A stretch of DNA of 64,000 nucleotides from Chaenocephalus aceratus (lineage: Eukaryota; Chordata; Actinopteri; Perciformes; Channichthyidae). Positions within the stretch are counted from its first letter, which is position 1. Each line of letters starts with the position of its first letter. The DNA is taken from assembly GCA_023974075.1 (NCBI GenBank), contig JAMFTG010000073.1:248001-312000 (forward strand). The letters run 5' to 3'. The notes under the pieces are model-generated. The model did no database searches. It was not told the DNA's origin and saw only the letters and a list, made by a program, of their open reading frames with translations. Positions 21,851-33,419 of the stretch are shown here, one piece after another. The position numbers and the translations under genes are program-made.

Positions 21851-23329
21851 ATGGTTTTAACAGCTATGGTTTTAAGCTCGCTGATTGGATGTGTTAGCCG
21901 CAATGCATGCTGGGAGTTGGTGTTTATATTATATGAAATCCGGAAAACATTTTAAAAGAATAAAATAATACTTAATTCCGAGTGCTCTTGCTTTTCTCTT
22001 TGAAAGTCATCACATAACGGCATTGTAATACACGGTTCGGCTGCATTACATATTACAGATCTGCCGTAGTTCTTTATTTAGAGAGCCCTGATGAGAAGAC
22101 CTTTGGAAAAACTGGAAGAAATGCCGCCGAAACTGAATACTTGACGTGGATCATAAATATATCAAAAATTAAACAACATCCTCAATTTCTCTTCACACAA
22201 TACGTCTCCTTGCAGTATCAACACTAATTTGGCTGACTTTTACATTTGATCTAATTCATAGATAGGTTATATTTACACCATAACGGTGCACAGCTGATAT
22301 AAAAGGACTGTAGTTTTTAAAGATATTACTGATTTTCTTTGAATGTAAGAATGTAAATACTGAGTCTGAAATAGTATAGCAATATGCTGTAAAATTATGT
22401 GAAAGCATGCATGAAACTATACATCTTCAGATGTTGTACATACACACTAATAATACAAAGTTATTATGGCTGTGTGTACCTTGTGTACACCTCCTAGTGG
22501 TTAAATCATGTTATTGAATTATTGTTTTTATGTGTTATATTTGATTAAAAAAATATTAAGAGTACATACTTTCATAGGGGGAAAGTATAAATATAGAAAT
22601 ATAGAATATAAAAAATCAAGAAGATACTATAAGTGATCTCTACAATAAAACAGTTTAGTGCAGGATGTACAAAGATATTAATAGGAGGAGGTGCAAAACA
22701 GAAAAACGAATTAACCTTTATTTAAACATTAAATAACAGATTAAGGTACAAACAAACAAAGTACTTAACGTCTAATATATTGCTTTCCTGCAATGTTAAC
22801 TATGTTGAAGCACTTATTTGAACTGATATTATACATATGAATTATACTCTTATGTATGTAGATAGAATAAGAAATGTGCAGAATATGACAGTTTAATGGT
22901 GGAGGTACACACATATTGATAGATGTTTGTAATGCACTGTTGAGGAACCGGCTGTGACCCAAGTTTTTCATTCATTGCATAACTACACCGTAGTTGTGTA
23001 TGATATGTCAATAAACCTTTGAAAATCTTGAAAGGGATGTGCAAAATAGCCATAATATACAGTCTTTAATGAACTATTAGTAGAGAATAACGAGTAATGA
23101 ATATACTTTATTACTTGTTTCCATTCATGTCAATTGCAGATACATGTTTAGTCTTCTCAAGCACCAACTATCAAATATCTCTCCTGATTGTTGGCACTTG
23201 ACAATCACCTTACCTGAATTTTACTCAGGTGTAACTAAAGTCTGATTTAAGGGTTGTTTATATTTCACATAATTAATCAGAATCGGCAAAGTAACTCAAA
23301 TAAATGCAGTGGAGTAAAAATACCAGGTT
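21851..23329. other. Interior of the element, left part: no gene seen
   Basis: A/T-rich sequence without a supported gene. Around 22960-23035 the phrase ATGTCAATAAACCTTTGAAA resembles the 3' tail of a fish LINE or a poly(A) signal, but nothing coding leads into it. Confidence 0.3.
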
Positions 23330-23760
23330 AACCCCTGTGAGATGGAGTTCATGACTTTATGAGCTGTTCATGAGCACTCATGAAACATTCATGAACAACT
23401 CATTATATGTTCACTTGTCATGTTCATGAACCAACATTCTTAAAATGCTCATGAACCATTTTAAAGAGCAGTTCATGAAATGTTTATGAACATTGTTCAT
23501 TCATATAAAGTTCCTGTTTTGCTCATGACAGACTTTTATGAGCAATTTATGAACTTTTCATGATCCAGCCAATCACAACATTATAATTAAAACCCCAAAA
23601 AGTGTGCATGAGTATTTCATGAACTTTTCATGACTATGAGCATTTCATGAATTTTGGATGATTGTGGCAAGTTCAGAATATTTTGGAATATTCATGAGCA
23701 TTTTATGAACTTTTGATGATCAGTGTGATGTTTTTAAAGACCTCTTGAATATTCATCTAC
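23330..23760. repeat. TTCATGAA palindrome cluster, block 1
   Basis: Dense array of variants of the 10-bp palindrome GTTCATGAAC (for example gttcatgagc, attcatgaac, cttttcatgatc) at irregular spacing of 15-35 bp. There is no fixed period. Confidence 0.7.
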
Positions 23761-23987
23761 TATTTGAACATTTCTTTCTTTTTTAAAACTTTTAATCTTA
23801 AAACAAAACAATAGTGAATTTTAAACTGAACATTATCTGTATTTATTTTGGTGACATTCATATCATTTTATGGTTTATCTGTACTGTTTGAGAAGCAGTA
23901 CGAGTAAGTAGCGCCAAGGTGGAACCTTTGGCAGGTGAGCGGTGACATCTGGGTTACCTTAGGAGGGACACTTCCGCCCCCTCCTCA
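23761..23987. other. No gene seen
   Basis: A/T-rich spacer between the palindrome cluster and the 69-bp repeat. Confidence 0.3.
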
Positions 23988-24056
23988 GAAGCAATCCAGA
24001 CGATCAACTGGATCCTGTGTATAATTATTGCTGCTCCACTTTTCTGTTTTCTACAG
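23988..24056 (+). repeat. 69-bp direct repeat, copy 1
   Basis: Identical at 67 of 69 positions to 25376-25444, exactly 1388 bp downstream. Both end in TTTTCTGTTTTCTACAG, a good splice-acceptor-like sequence. The pair brackets the L2 fragment. Confidence 0.9.
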
Positions 24057-24429
24057 GTCAGTACATGATGTAAATGATCGATGTTAACTTGTGTGAATTA
24101 GATATGATGTTGGAGATGTTTAGGAGAGTGTGTCAGAAGGTTTTGAGCATGTTTGACATAGTAACGGTATTTTAAAAATACTAAACTGTCGGCAACAATA
24201 GATGCCATTTTCGCGGGCTTCAGCCGCGCCTGGGTAAATGTGACCTGAGCGAAGGCTCGCAGGCAGGTTTGCTGCTGCGCACGGGTAATATGTTTTGTTT
24301 ACCTGAGTGAAGTCTTGCAGGCACATTGCCTTGTTTTTTGTTTATTAACATTGACAGTGTATTTTGTGATCTCCATAATATGTTATATTTGGTAAAGATA
24401 GATATATTGATAGAAAGTATTATTTGATA

Positions 24430-25240
24430 GCGTTATGTGTTTATAGATAACAACCTGTCCTTCACTGCAAACATAGCTGCTACAACCCGCTGCTGCAGAT
24501 ACACGCTTTACAACATCAGGAGGATGCGTCCCCAGCTGACCCAGAAAGCGACGCAGGTTCTGGTCCAGGCTCTCGTCATCTCACGCCTAGACTACTGCAA
24601 CTCCCTCCTGGCTGGTCTACCTGCATGTGCCATCCGACCTGCAGCTCATCCAGAATGCAGCGGCTCGTCTGGTCTTCAACCTTCCTAAATTCTCCCACAC
24701 CACGCCGCTCCTCCGCTCCCTCCACTGGCTTCCGGTAATTGCTAGAATCCACTTCAAGACAATGGTACTTGCGTACCATGCTGCGAATGGATCTGGCCCT
24801 TCCTACATCCAGGACATGGTTAATCGTACACCCCAGCACGTGCACTCCGCTCTGCATCAACCAAACGACTCGCTGCACCCTCGCTGCGAAGGGGACCCAA
24901 GTTCCCATCAGCAAAAACACGTGGGTTTGCTATCCTGGCTCCAAAATGGTGGAATGAGCTCCCCATTGACATCAGGACAGCAGATAGCTTACACACCTTC
25001 CGGCGCAGACTGAAAACTCATCTCTTTCGACTCCACTTCGAGCAATAGAACTATTAACAAAGCACTTATGGACTGGCTTACCTAAAGCCAGTTGAGTAGC
25101 ACTTGAAATGTTTGGCTCTATGAAACCTGATGTACTTATATGATTCTGTTTTCTTCAAGTTTGTATTTTGTTGGTCGAACGCACTTATTGTAAGTCGCAT
25201 TGGATAAAAGCGTCAGCTAAATGCAATGTAATGTAATAAT
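24430..25240 (+). pseudogene. L2-clade LINE, 3' end fragment
   Basis: Frames 24437-24688 and 24627-25013 together encode the C-terminal part of an L2-type reverse transcriptase, with the phrases VISRLDYCNSLLAGLP, QNAAARLVFNLPKFSH and LRSLHWLPVIARIHFK. The shift near 24630 shows a frameshift. The end carries the typical fish L2 tail TTGTAAGTCGCATTGGATAA, then AAGCGTCAGCTAAATG and ATGTAATGTAA short repeats (25188-25236). Severely 5' truncated; no endonuclease or YADD region remains. Confidence 0.85.
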
Positions 25241-25375
25241 TTATATTGACTATGTTGAATTTCTCCTTGAGATACAGTAATTGACTGTGACAGACAGATA
25301 ACTTAAATGGAGAAATGTGATGTTTGTAAAAGTTCAGCTATTTGAATGTAACTGTGTACTTTGAATTTTGAATAA

Positions 25376-25444
25376 GAAGCAATCCAGACGATCAACCGGA
25401 TCCTGTGTATAATTATTGCTGCTGCACTTTTCTGTTTTCTACAG
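25376..25444 (+). repeat. 69-bp direct repeat, copy 2
   Basis: See copy 1 at 23988. After it the sequence continues differently (AAATCATTTATTG), so only the 69 bp are shared. Confidence 0.9.
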
Positions 25445-25659
25445 AAATCATTTATTGTTGCTGTGGTACCCAAGCTTTTGGGACCCGTAACAAAAAATGT
25501 TGTGCAGCTGAGTGTCAAGAACTGCTTCAAATAGTGATAGGATTAATTGTAGCGCTCCACCTGTATACATGTATGTTTGTTTTGTTAATTTGAGTAAAGT
25601 TTCCATTGTGATTGACATAATTGTTGTTTTCTATGGTTGCCAATTGACCCACAGTCAGT

Positions 25660-26030
25660 GGTTCATGAACAGTTCATGTACATGAACAGTTCATGAACAG
25701 TTCATAGCCAGCCATTGAATTATATTCAGTGACTGGGTATGCACTGTTCATGAACGGTTCATGAAGTTGTTATGAACAGTTCTTGATATGTTCATGAACA
25801 ATTCTTGAAATGTTCTTGGTTGAATATCCCTACACACTCACTGAAAACTCCATTTCATGAATTGTTCATGAACCTGCCTAAAACCATATTCCATGAATTG
25901 TTCATGAACCATTCCAGCACAGGAGTTTCATGAGTAGTTCATGAACTGCCCTAGTGCCATTTAATGTTCATGTCACTTTCATGAACAGTTCATCAACTTT
26001 GTTATGAGCTGTTCACTATCATCTCACTGG
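25660..26030. repeat. TTCATGAA palindrome cluster, block 2
   Basis: A second dense set of GTTCATGAAC variants, symmetrical in position to block 1 within the inverted-repeat element. Perfect GTTCATGAAC occurs several times in 25665-25760. Confidence 0.7.
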
Positions 26031-26470
26031 GGAACCTCTGAATTGTAGTGGAGTAGAATTACAAAGTAGCAATGAGCTGTCATGTGGGTATATATTAATG
26101 CTATATATTAATGCTGCGCATTATGGACACAAGCGATTTTCACCCATTTATTAATTATATGTTTTACATTTGATAACACCAATGTGTTTAATACTGGCAA
26201 CTTCTAATTGTGGGAAAAACGAAAACGTTCAGTAGAGACGTCCCATAGAACATTTTGCGAAACACAATAGCCAGCATGTGTAGTTCTGGGGGGGTGTTCG
26301 ATTCCAGTTTTGGATAGACTGGCGTGGTTTCGTTCCATTTCACACAGCTGTTTGACGCTCTGCGTAACCTTACGGGGACTGTAGTCCTAAACGATAGCTG
26401 GGGATTATGGGTAGTGTAGTGTCTCCGGCCATCCTAAACTCAGAAATGTTGACAATCGCAATGATGCTCG
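26031..26470. other. Interior of the element, right part: no gene seen
   Basis: No coding sequence or repeat recognised apart from a short run of G near 26290. Confidence 0.3.
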
Positions 26471-26935
26471 AAATGTCCCTTATAGGCCTACGTCTGTTTC
26501 CGGTTATTTTTATTTTGAAATTCAGTTCCTGACGGACACCAAAAAAGCCCGAGATTATGGAATTAAACCAATAAATAAAAGCAAGGATAATTGTGTGTTA
26601 TTGGTGAGTAAATAACAGTGTGTTATTTTGAAAAGAATAACAAATTAGAAGCCCCATTTATTTTCCTCACAGGCGGCAACAGAAGTCCGAAATTATACGA
26701 TTTAAAATAAAAGCAATAATTGTGGCTTGATATTGAGTAAGAACATGTTTTTATGAACCACACAGCTTCCGGTCTTCCACGACCCGACCGGAGAAAAAGA
26801 CGTGCTGCAGGCAGTAGAAATACATTGCTTTTAAAATCGTGCTGTGCAACACGAAAAAAAGGGGCAAATCGTGTTGGTGAACACGAATCAATAGATTAAA
26901 AATTGTGTTGGTGAACACGAAATGCCGTGAGACTG
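26471..26935 (-). repeat. Right terminal inverted repeat arm
   Basis: Counterpart of the left arm, from GCTCGAAATG at the inner side to CCGTGAGACTG at the outer end. It lacks the two small insertions and so is the more ancestral-looking arm. Confidence 0.85.
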
Positions 26936-27112
26936 CGTTGATCTGCAATGAGTGTGGGGATCGGGAGAGCAGTGCCACCCAGCATGTAGGCTGCTCAGTG
27001 TCACAGTGATTATGCAAACACACACACACACACTCAGCAAACCACACATTTTCACTTAACAAACTGTTACTGACATTTCTTTCCACTGATGTTGTTCAGT
27101 TACTTTTCCAGT

Positions 27113-27150
27113 GAATCAGGAGTGGGATTTTAACCCATGCCCGTTACAAC
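27113..27150 (-). pseudogene. tRNA-Leu-like fragment (T arm and 3' stem)
   Basis: The minus strand reads ATGGGTTAAAATCCCAC then TCCTGATT, close to the T arm and acceptor 3' strand of tRNA-Leu but with an altered B box. No 5' half follows. Confidence 0.4.
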
Positions 27151-27262
27151 AAAGCTCCCTGTAAAGCATTACGTTCTGTTGCTATGCTAGTTAAACTGTG
27201 CCCAACACACCAGTGTCTGTTTCACATTTATGATGTTTCAAGCTTAATTTCCAACGAATAAC

Positions 27263-27320
27263 TGTCAGAAGTGGGATTTGAACCCACGCCTCCAGTAGAG
27301 ATTGCTACCTTAAAAAGGTA
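27263..27320 (-). pseudogene. tRNA-Leu pseudogene, 3' half
   Basis: Minus strand contains GGAGGCGTGGGTTCAAATCC and CACTTCTGACA, the variable arm, T arm and acceptor 3' strand of tRNA-Leu, preceded by an anticodon-loop-like TTTAAGG (UAA). The 5' half with D arm and A box is replaced by unrelated sequence. Not functional as a tRNA. Confidence 0.65.
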
Positions 27321-27409
27321 TTCTCTCTCCAGTACAGGTTAGCTCTGAGTGTTAGTGATGCTTGCTAATGTAAACAGAGCATGTTACTTCCAAAACACAT
27401 TAAGCATTG

Positions 27410-27635
27410 TTTCTGCAGTGGGTGTAAAGCCAGCCCACATTTTAGTAATGTCGTCATGACCGCAGCAAATCTGGATCAGCTCCGTTGTTCCCCCCGTTTT
27501 TAGAGATGTGGGTACGGAGGAAAAGAGAGAGGGTTTTATTTTCTTACATTTTGTGAGTCTCCTTACACACCGGGGACACATATTTATGTATAAAATACAT
27601 CAAAAAGTGCATTTTGCATAATAGGGGACCTTTAG
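27410..27635 (-). repeat. Interspersed repeat family Y, minus copy
   Basis: Starts (minus) AAAGGTCCCCTATTATGC and runs through CATAAATATGTGTCCCCGGTG to TGTGGGCTGGCTTTACACCC. The same family is found at 42232-42450 (plus) and in part at 43560-43690. Widely dispersed in fish; class unclear. Confidence 0.6.
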
Positions 27636-27905
27636 CGCAGCACCTTGGACCTTTCCGCAATTTTCCAAATCTAGTGATATGCCGTTTATTTGTGTTTTAA
27701 GTATTGTAAGTTCTTTGAAGTTCTCTAAATAATAAACTCCTAGATTAGCCTTGTGCTTGGTTGCATATTTGAGGCCAAACCCACATGGCCACAAAGATCC
27801 TGCAGTGAATCAGTGTTTTTGGTGTTGGTCAGAAAATCTGTTCACTCATAGTAACCGATACTTCTCTAGGAGAGCAAACCGAGGACTGCAATCCTACTCT
27901 CAATC

Positions 27906-27970
27906 AGGTTCCACCGAGACTTGAACTCAGATCACTGGATTCAGAGTTACAACCATTACCCCATGGAACC
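27906..27970 (-). pseudogene. tRNA-Gln pseudogene
   Basis: 65-nt minus-strand copy: acceptor strands GGTTCCA and TGGAACC pair, the A box (GGGTAATGG) and B box (GAGTTCAAGTCTC) are recognisable, and CTCTGAA matches the tRNA-Gln(CTG) anticodon loop. Compared with the normal ~72-nt gene about seven bases of the D arm and the 5' strand of the anticodon stem are missing, so it should not fold. Confidence 0.8.
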
Positions 27971-28690
27971 ACAAATTAGTGTAAAAGTTCAACCTTGGTA
28001 GCTGCCGTATATCAAGCACTTGTGAGTGTACCAAACCTCTTTGTGATGAGCACTGCAGACTTCAACTGCAGCAACCCCAGTTTAAATCTACGTAAAACCT
28101 CATTTTCAGGTTCCAACAGGTCAGATGTCAAAATATGTGGTTTTTGAGAGAATTCTTACCAAGCCTTAAGCCAGCTACATATAGGAGTGCTGTATAGAAT
28201 GACATGCTGAAAACATAGACCATTAAAACTTGTTAGTTCAGGTTTCTTAATTGTTCGGTTTAAAAAAAAAAACACAAAGGTTTGTGTTGGCCAGTGACAA
28301 CCGACCACAGGTCGCTCTCTCCCCTGGGTCTCCACTTTTGTTGGAACTGAATTTCCGATTGCCAGTGTTTCTGTGTTTAAACCTGGCTTGACAAAGCAAG
28401 TTCAGACCACCCTACTTTTACCTTGAATATTTTTTATAAACAGGATCTGATCTGAACATGTCCGCATAAACTGACAAAACTAACACATGTTGGCGTTGTG
28501 ACACACACTCAATGTGCAATGCTGGAGAAGCTCATTTTCTGTGGGAGAAAAGAAGCAAATGTTGAATGTAATGTGCTCATTACTTTCAGAGTACTTGTAA
28601 TGAATGTAAAACAAGCAGCAGTAATATACACTGTTGAGAATTCTGACAAACACACACAAACACACCCTAATCTTTTTAACTGATACATAT
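27971..28690. other. No gene recognised
   Basis: Unique-looking sequence; possible further degraded tRNA-like pieces near 28050-28100 and 28310 were not convincing. Confidence 0.3.
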
Positions 28691-28696
28691 CTTGAC

Positions 28697-28860
28697 TAGG
28701 GTTGGGTATCGTTTGAATTTCCACGATTCCGATTCTACTTTTCGATTCCGGTTCTTAACGGTTCTCATTCCGATTCGTTGAGGGGCAGGGTAAAAAAATG
28801 ATACATGCTTCTTCCACCAAAAAATTACATTTATTCGAGAAACTTTACACAGGTTAGGTT
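28697..28860 (+). repeat. hAT-like MITE end (GGGTTGGGTATCG family)
   Basis: Begins TAGGGTTGGGTATCGTTTG and continues with repeated CGATTCCGATTC-like phrases, a dispersed fish repeat with a hAT-style terminus. The far end was not located. Confidence 0.5.
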
Positions 28861-30289
28861 AAAGTAATATTCACATTAATCAGTCTGTTTATATTCACTG
28901 CTATGTAACTGTAACCTGAGAACCACTGAAGCTACAACAGTGCAACAGTCCAACTTTTAAAAACAGTTCTTGTTGAGAAAAACAAGCATATCTGCCTTCT
29001 CAGGCATATCGGTGTGGCAGTAGCCGCAGAGGGGAGGATAGGTGAATGTATTTGTTAAAGTTGGTTTGATTACACCATTCACAATTCCGACAACGCCACC
29101 TTGGAGTTTCACCCAAGGAAATATTAACACTTCTTTCAGTTATAGAGAGGACACATAGGTTCGAATACTAATGGAGCAGGAGACGCGGTTTCAAGTTATC
29201 AAAAATATAACATTTTATTTGGCACGAGTCACTAGTTAAAATGCAGTTACATACAGTCACACAGGACAAAGGGGGGAAATGAATTAGGGGCTAAGGCTTA
29301 CCAGTGGGGGGGATAGGGTCGCCGAATGAGTGGAAGGATCCCCAAAACAAACCAAACTTAAATCACCCCAGTCATACGTGCAGGAAATCAAATCCCGGGG
29401 GAGCACATCACACACAAAAGAGAGGAAAACCACCACCTTGGACACCAGCACCACCACCTTCAGCTCTCAGTAACTAAGTAGGGAAACAAGAGGGGAACAC
29501 AGTTAATGGGGGATAAATAAGTAAATCAAAGTAATAAACAAACACAATATCAAATATGTTCTCATAAGCAGATAAACATTTAAGAATAAAACAAATCAAA
29601 AGAGAAAAGGTTCAGTTAAACAAAATAAACAACTAGAATAAAATAAACAAACTAATTTAAATCAAGTTGGCCAAAGTAAGGACAAGTTATAGAGGGAGTT
29701 AGCCCCAGAGTTCAGTGACGTCCACACTTCAAGTATCGGCCCAAGCAAGGCAGCAGGAAGGCGTGCAGTTAAAGCAGCACTTTAACTGGTGAGTGAGCCT
29801 CCGCAGTAGGTGACGCAAAGTTGGCCAGAAAGCAGCAATCAGGAGCCACAATGTGGTAACGGTAAGCCCAAACATCTAGGTAGGCTCGACAGCAGTTGTG
29901 ACGTTACTGCCGATAAACATACTTTCTCCGGGGAAGCAAAACAGCAGATGTCCCTTAACCATTGGATTGGCCCTAGGTTTATGAATAAATACAAATACAG
30001 CATTAATATCAATAAAAGTAATGAGGTGGATTGACCAAATAGATTGCCGTACAGCGCACATACCGATCAGGCTTTCCTATCGATAACGCAGAGAGGGCAG
30101 AGCTTCATGCTTTTTATGGCTGCGTTGACAGGCTGCACCCGGAGGATCCTCCACTAGGTGAGGTAAAGCAGGGCTAAGTATCAATACGCTGGTAAATTGC
30201 AGAACCTTTCCTGAAGCAAGCAATGCCACTGCAACATACCTGCACCGGTAGCGGAAGCAAACACGGCAAACACGCAAGTGGGGCGGGTC
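28861..30289. other. Unassigned, probably repeat-derived
   Basis: No supported gene. Contains G runs near 29306 and A/T-rich stretches near 29500-29660. It adjoins the LTR and may contain more LTR-element sequence. Confidence 0.3.
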
Positions 30290-30564
30290 TGTGTACCAAC
30301 AAACAAGGCGTGACGAGAGGTACGAATATACGTTTATTTGCTAAACACGTAAACTAAATGGACACCAGCAACAGGTCCCCGAAAGCTGGCGCAGAGAGTG
30401 CCCAGAGGAGTGAGTGCGACGTGACCTGCTGGGCTCCTCCTATATTCTGTTTGATTCAGGTGTAGCTCTTCCGGCAGGTGCGCCTCATCAGACAGCTGCA
30501 GCTGGAACCTGCAATCACACACACAACCAGATGGCACCCCACGCGGTGTGGAGGGGTCATCACA
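30290..30564 (-). repeat. LTR of a Gypsy-type retrotransposon (3' LTR, minus strand)
   Basis: About 275 bp nearly identical to the solo LTR at 35477-35786. On the minus strand it starts TGTGATGACC and has a polyadenylation signal in GCAAATAAACG. The sequence just before it on that strand, ATGGGGGGGGAG (30565-30576), is a polypurine tract, as expected at the inner edge of a 3' LTR. Its outer ~35 bp differ from the solo LTR. Confidence 0.75.
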
Positions 30565-30576
30565 CTCCCCCCCCAT
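30565..30576 (-). other. Polypurine tract of the LTR element
   Basis: Purine run with eight consecutive G directly abutting the LTR start TGTGATG; in LTR elements this primes plus-strand DNA synthesis. Confidence 0.65.
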
Positions 30577-30596
30577 AAGAAAGGAGTTCCCTAAGA

Positions 30597-33412
30597 TAGG
30601 GTGACCAAACGTCCTCTTTTGCCCGGACATGTCCTCTTTTCACGCCCTGTCCGGGTCGTCCGGCCTCTACATCTATGCTGACACACAAACAGACGAAGGG
30701 GACAGAGCGGACCGCAGCTCACATTCACAATGCCAAAGCGCAAATGTACTTTTACAGATGAATTGCAGAAAGAAATTCCAAATGTACCGACCTGGTCGGA
30801 ACAAATGGGAGGCGGAGTGCACCGTGTGTGTGTCCAATAAAGGTGCAGGCGATCTTAAAGCGCACATGGATACAGACAAACATAGGAAAGCTGTGCAAGG
30901 TGAGAGTTTGTCGGCAAAGTTGACAGACTTCTTGTTAGACCAGGCAAAACAGAGGATGCTGTAAATGCAGCGGAGGGTGCGTTTGCATTTCACACTGAAA
31001 CATCACAACAGCTACAGATCTATGGATTGCACAAGTGCCTTGCTAAAAAAAGCATTTCAGACTCTTGCCAAAAAAATTCAGTAGTGCGCGGCTGCGCGCA
31101 CTAAAACCGAAGCCATTGACAATGGTGTTATAGCGCCCCACTCGATTGATGTCGCACATGAAGCACTCAAAGAAAGGCAGTACTGTGGTGTTTCTACAGA
31201 CGGGAGTAACCACGGCAACACACTCTCACTCCCTAAGCGTCCACGGAGCAGTGAAAATATTCCCAATCATAATCCAGTTACTTTGACTGGAAGAAGGGTG
31301 GCATGCAAACACAATTAATCGAGGTTAAAGACACACCACATGAGACAGCAGAAACCATTGCACAATATCTCATTGAAACATTGGCAAAAAACAATTTGTC
31401 TGAAAATGCATTGCATTTACGGGCGACAATTGCAACACAAACTTTGGAGGAATCCGACGTGATGAAGGGGGAAAGAATGTGTTTGCACATTTTGAAGAGG
31501 TTGCTGCAGAAGAACACTCTGATCGGTGTGGGGTGCCCAGCACACATATTGAATAATTGTGTTCATCATGGGGCAGACACAATAGATATTGACCTTGAGA
31601 ATATCATGTTCAAAATCTACCAGTACTTCCACATTTACACTGTGCGCACTGAGAGCCTGACGGAGTACTGTGATTTTGTTGACATTGAATACAGAAGGAA
31701 GCTTTCTCACAGCAAGACACGGTGGCTGTCATTGTTCCCAGGCATTGAGAGGATGATACAGATGTGTCCAGCCTTAAAGGCATTCTTTCTGTCTCAGCAA
31801 AAACCACCCATAGTGATCAAGAAGTTTTTTGAAAACGAATTCAGTGAGATCTACCTCTGGCACATGCACTCACTCATGTCTGCGTTCCACACCCACATTC
31901 AAGACATGGAAAAGGAGAAGAACTCCATTATGGAGGTAAAGAGAATAATGAACAGCATCCGCACCATTCTTCTTGAACGCAAGAGCAACAACTTCATGTC
32001 CCTTAAAGTTAAGGGACTACTGGCACAAAAGCGTAGTGATGGACTTGGTAAGGAATATGACCAGTTGTGCTGATGTGCAAGGCCTGTACAGTACATGTCT
32101 GGAGTATCTGGAGAAGTGGATGACTCCCATGGAAGAGTTTTACACATTCACGTGGATGGATCTGAGTGAGCCACCAGAGTGGAATGATGTGGAGGCCTGC
32201 ATCACGTTCCTAGGAGAGAAGGGGGTGGTCATGGATGATGTCAAGTGTTTTGACCAGGTCACCAATCTGAAGAGATTCACAGAAAGGTGCACCGTGATGA
32301 GGAGTTCAGTGGCCTGCAGGTGCACCAGGAGTGGACCAAATATTTTGAGAAGGCCAAAAAGCATTGCATGTTACTCAGGACTACTGAAGACTGCACAGTT
32401 TGTCTTTGCACTTTCCTCTCACAATGCAAATGTTGAGAGGGTTTTCTCACTGATGCACAGCCAGTGGACCAAGGAGAGGAACCAGCTGTCTGTTGAGTCA
32501 CTGAAGAGGATTCTATTTGCGCAATACAATTTGAAAGACATGTCTTGCAAAGACTTTCATGCTTATTTGTTGAGCAACCGAAAACTGCTGGGAAAGATCA
32601 GCTCCACAGCTAAATATCGATGGGCAGACGAGGAGGATGAAGAAGAAAAGCAGGATGAAGAAGATTGAAGTATGCAGCTATTCAGAGAGAGAAAGCTATG
32701 TAGCTGTGGGAGAAAAACTTTAAACTTTTAATTTTAAATTGGGACCCTAGAAAACTGTTTGAAATATGTGAGAAGTTGTCGTTTCACTGTTGTTGTTTAC
32801 AATGACAGGGCCTGGAATTGTGTTTACAAACATTTAAAGTAGGCTTATATTTGGTTCATGGTGCCTCAAAATGTGTTTGGTTTGATTTAGGTAATCAAAT
32901 GTTATGTTATGTTCACTAATGGCAATTATGCAAATGTGAAATCCAAAACTGCATAGTGCACTTTTAAAATAATTAGATTAGTATCTTTGTGAGGTTACTG
33001 TTTTATTGTTTACATTGACAAGATACAAAGAGATTATTTGTTAAAGCTGGATTTTCTATTTTCTACTATTTCATATATTTGTTATTTATTTTTGTCCAGT
33101 AAGACTTGAAAAGAGAGCTATTATTTTGTTACAGGTTGATGTTTAAGTTATTCTTGTGCATTTGAGATTTGTCAGAGATAATTCTAGGCATAATAAAGCA
33201 TGTTGATTGTTGAGTAACCTTGGTTTGGTGTGTCTTTGGTTATAGATAGATATTATTGTGTTATATACAGTAAAATAATATAAATAATAATTGTATATCC
33301 ATACAGAGGAGGCATACTTTAAAACAATAAGGCATCTTTGAGTAAACGTTGAGTATCTCGAGGCTGGGGGCAGCAAGTCCTCTTTTTTGGAAATCAAAAT
33401 ATGGTCACCCTA
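30597..33412 (+). mobile_element. hAT transposon inserted in the Gypsy element
   Basis: Termini TAGGGTGACCAAACG (left) and, read inward from the right, TAGGGTGACCATATTTTG. Both sides are flanked by CCTAAGA (30590-30596 and 33413-33419), a seven-base target duplication of the eight usually made by hAT transposases. Length 2816 bp. Inside is a decayed transposase gene. Its 3' part after 32668 is non-coding. Confidence 0.9.
30730..32668 (+). pseudogene. hAT transposase pseudogene
   Basis: A start at 30730 gives MPKRKCTFTDELQK; the frame then shifts and continues as RPGRNKWEAECTVCVSNKGA with a C-x2-C...H-x4-H BED-like finger. The central part is the 31303-32073 frame (VGCPAHILNNCVHHGAD, SKTRWLSLFPGIERM). 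The C-terminal part is in 31973-32668 and holds the hAT dimerisation region (SSHNANVERVFSLMHSQWTK, RNQLSVESLKRILFAQYN). At least four frameshifts are apparent (near 30770, 30950, 32030 and 32390), so the enzyme is dead although all three parts are preserved in order. The mutations look like scattered single-base indels. Confidence 0.85.
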
Positions 33413-33419
33413 CCTAAGA

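Larger units (their letters stand above)
21321..26935. mobile_element. 5.6-kb element with long terminal inverted repeats (foldback-like)
   Basis: Both ends start CAGTCTCACGGCATTTCGTG (left at 21321, right read inward from 26935). The arms match for roughly 465-530 bp, with insertions of about 25 and 35-50 bp in the left arm. Near each end are palindromes of the form CGTGTTCACCAACACG (twice on the left; on the right one perfect copy and one changed to TGTGTTSACCAACACG type) and then CGTGTTGCACAGCACG. The interior has no recognisable transposase; it carries an L2 fragment, two TTCATGAA-rich blocks and a 69-bp direct repeat. No target duplication was evident. It could be a non-autonomous DNA transposon or a chance pair of inverted copies of one repeat. 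Confidence 0.65.

Noticed and set aside
24120..24326. Minus frame of 68 codons as a gene
   Set aside because: No domain or splice context; lies next to an L2 fragment in the element interior.
27906..27970. Functional tRNA-Gln gene
   Set aside because: About seven bases of the D arm and anticodon stem are missing, so the cloverleaf cannot form.
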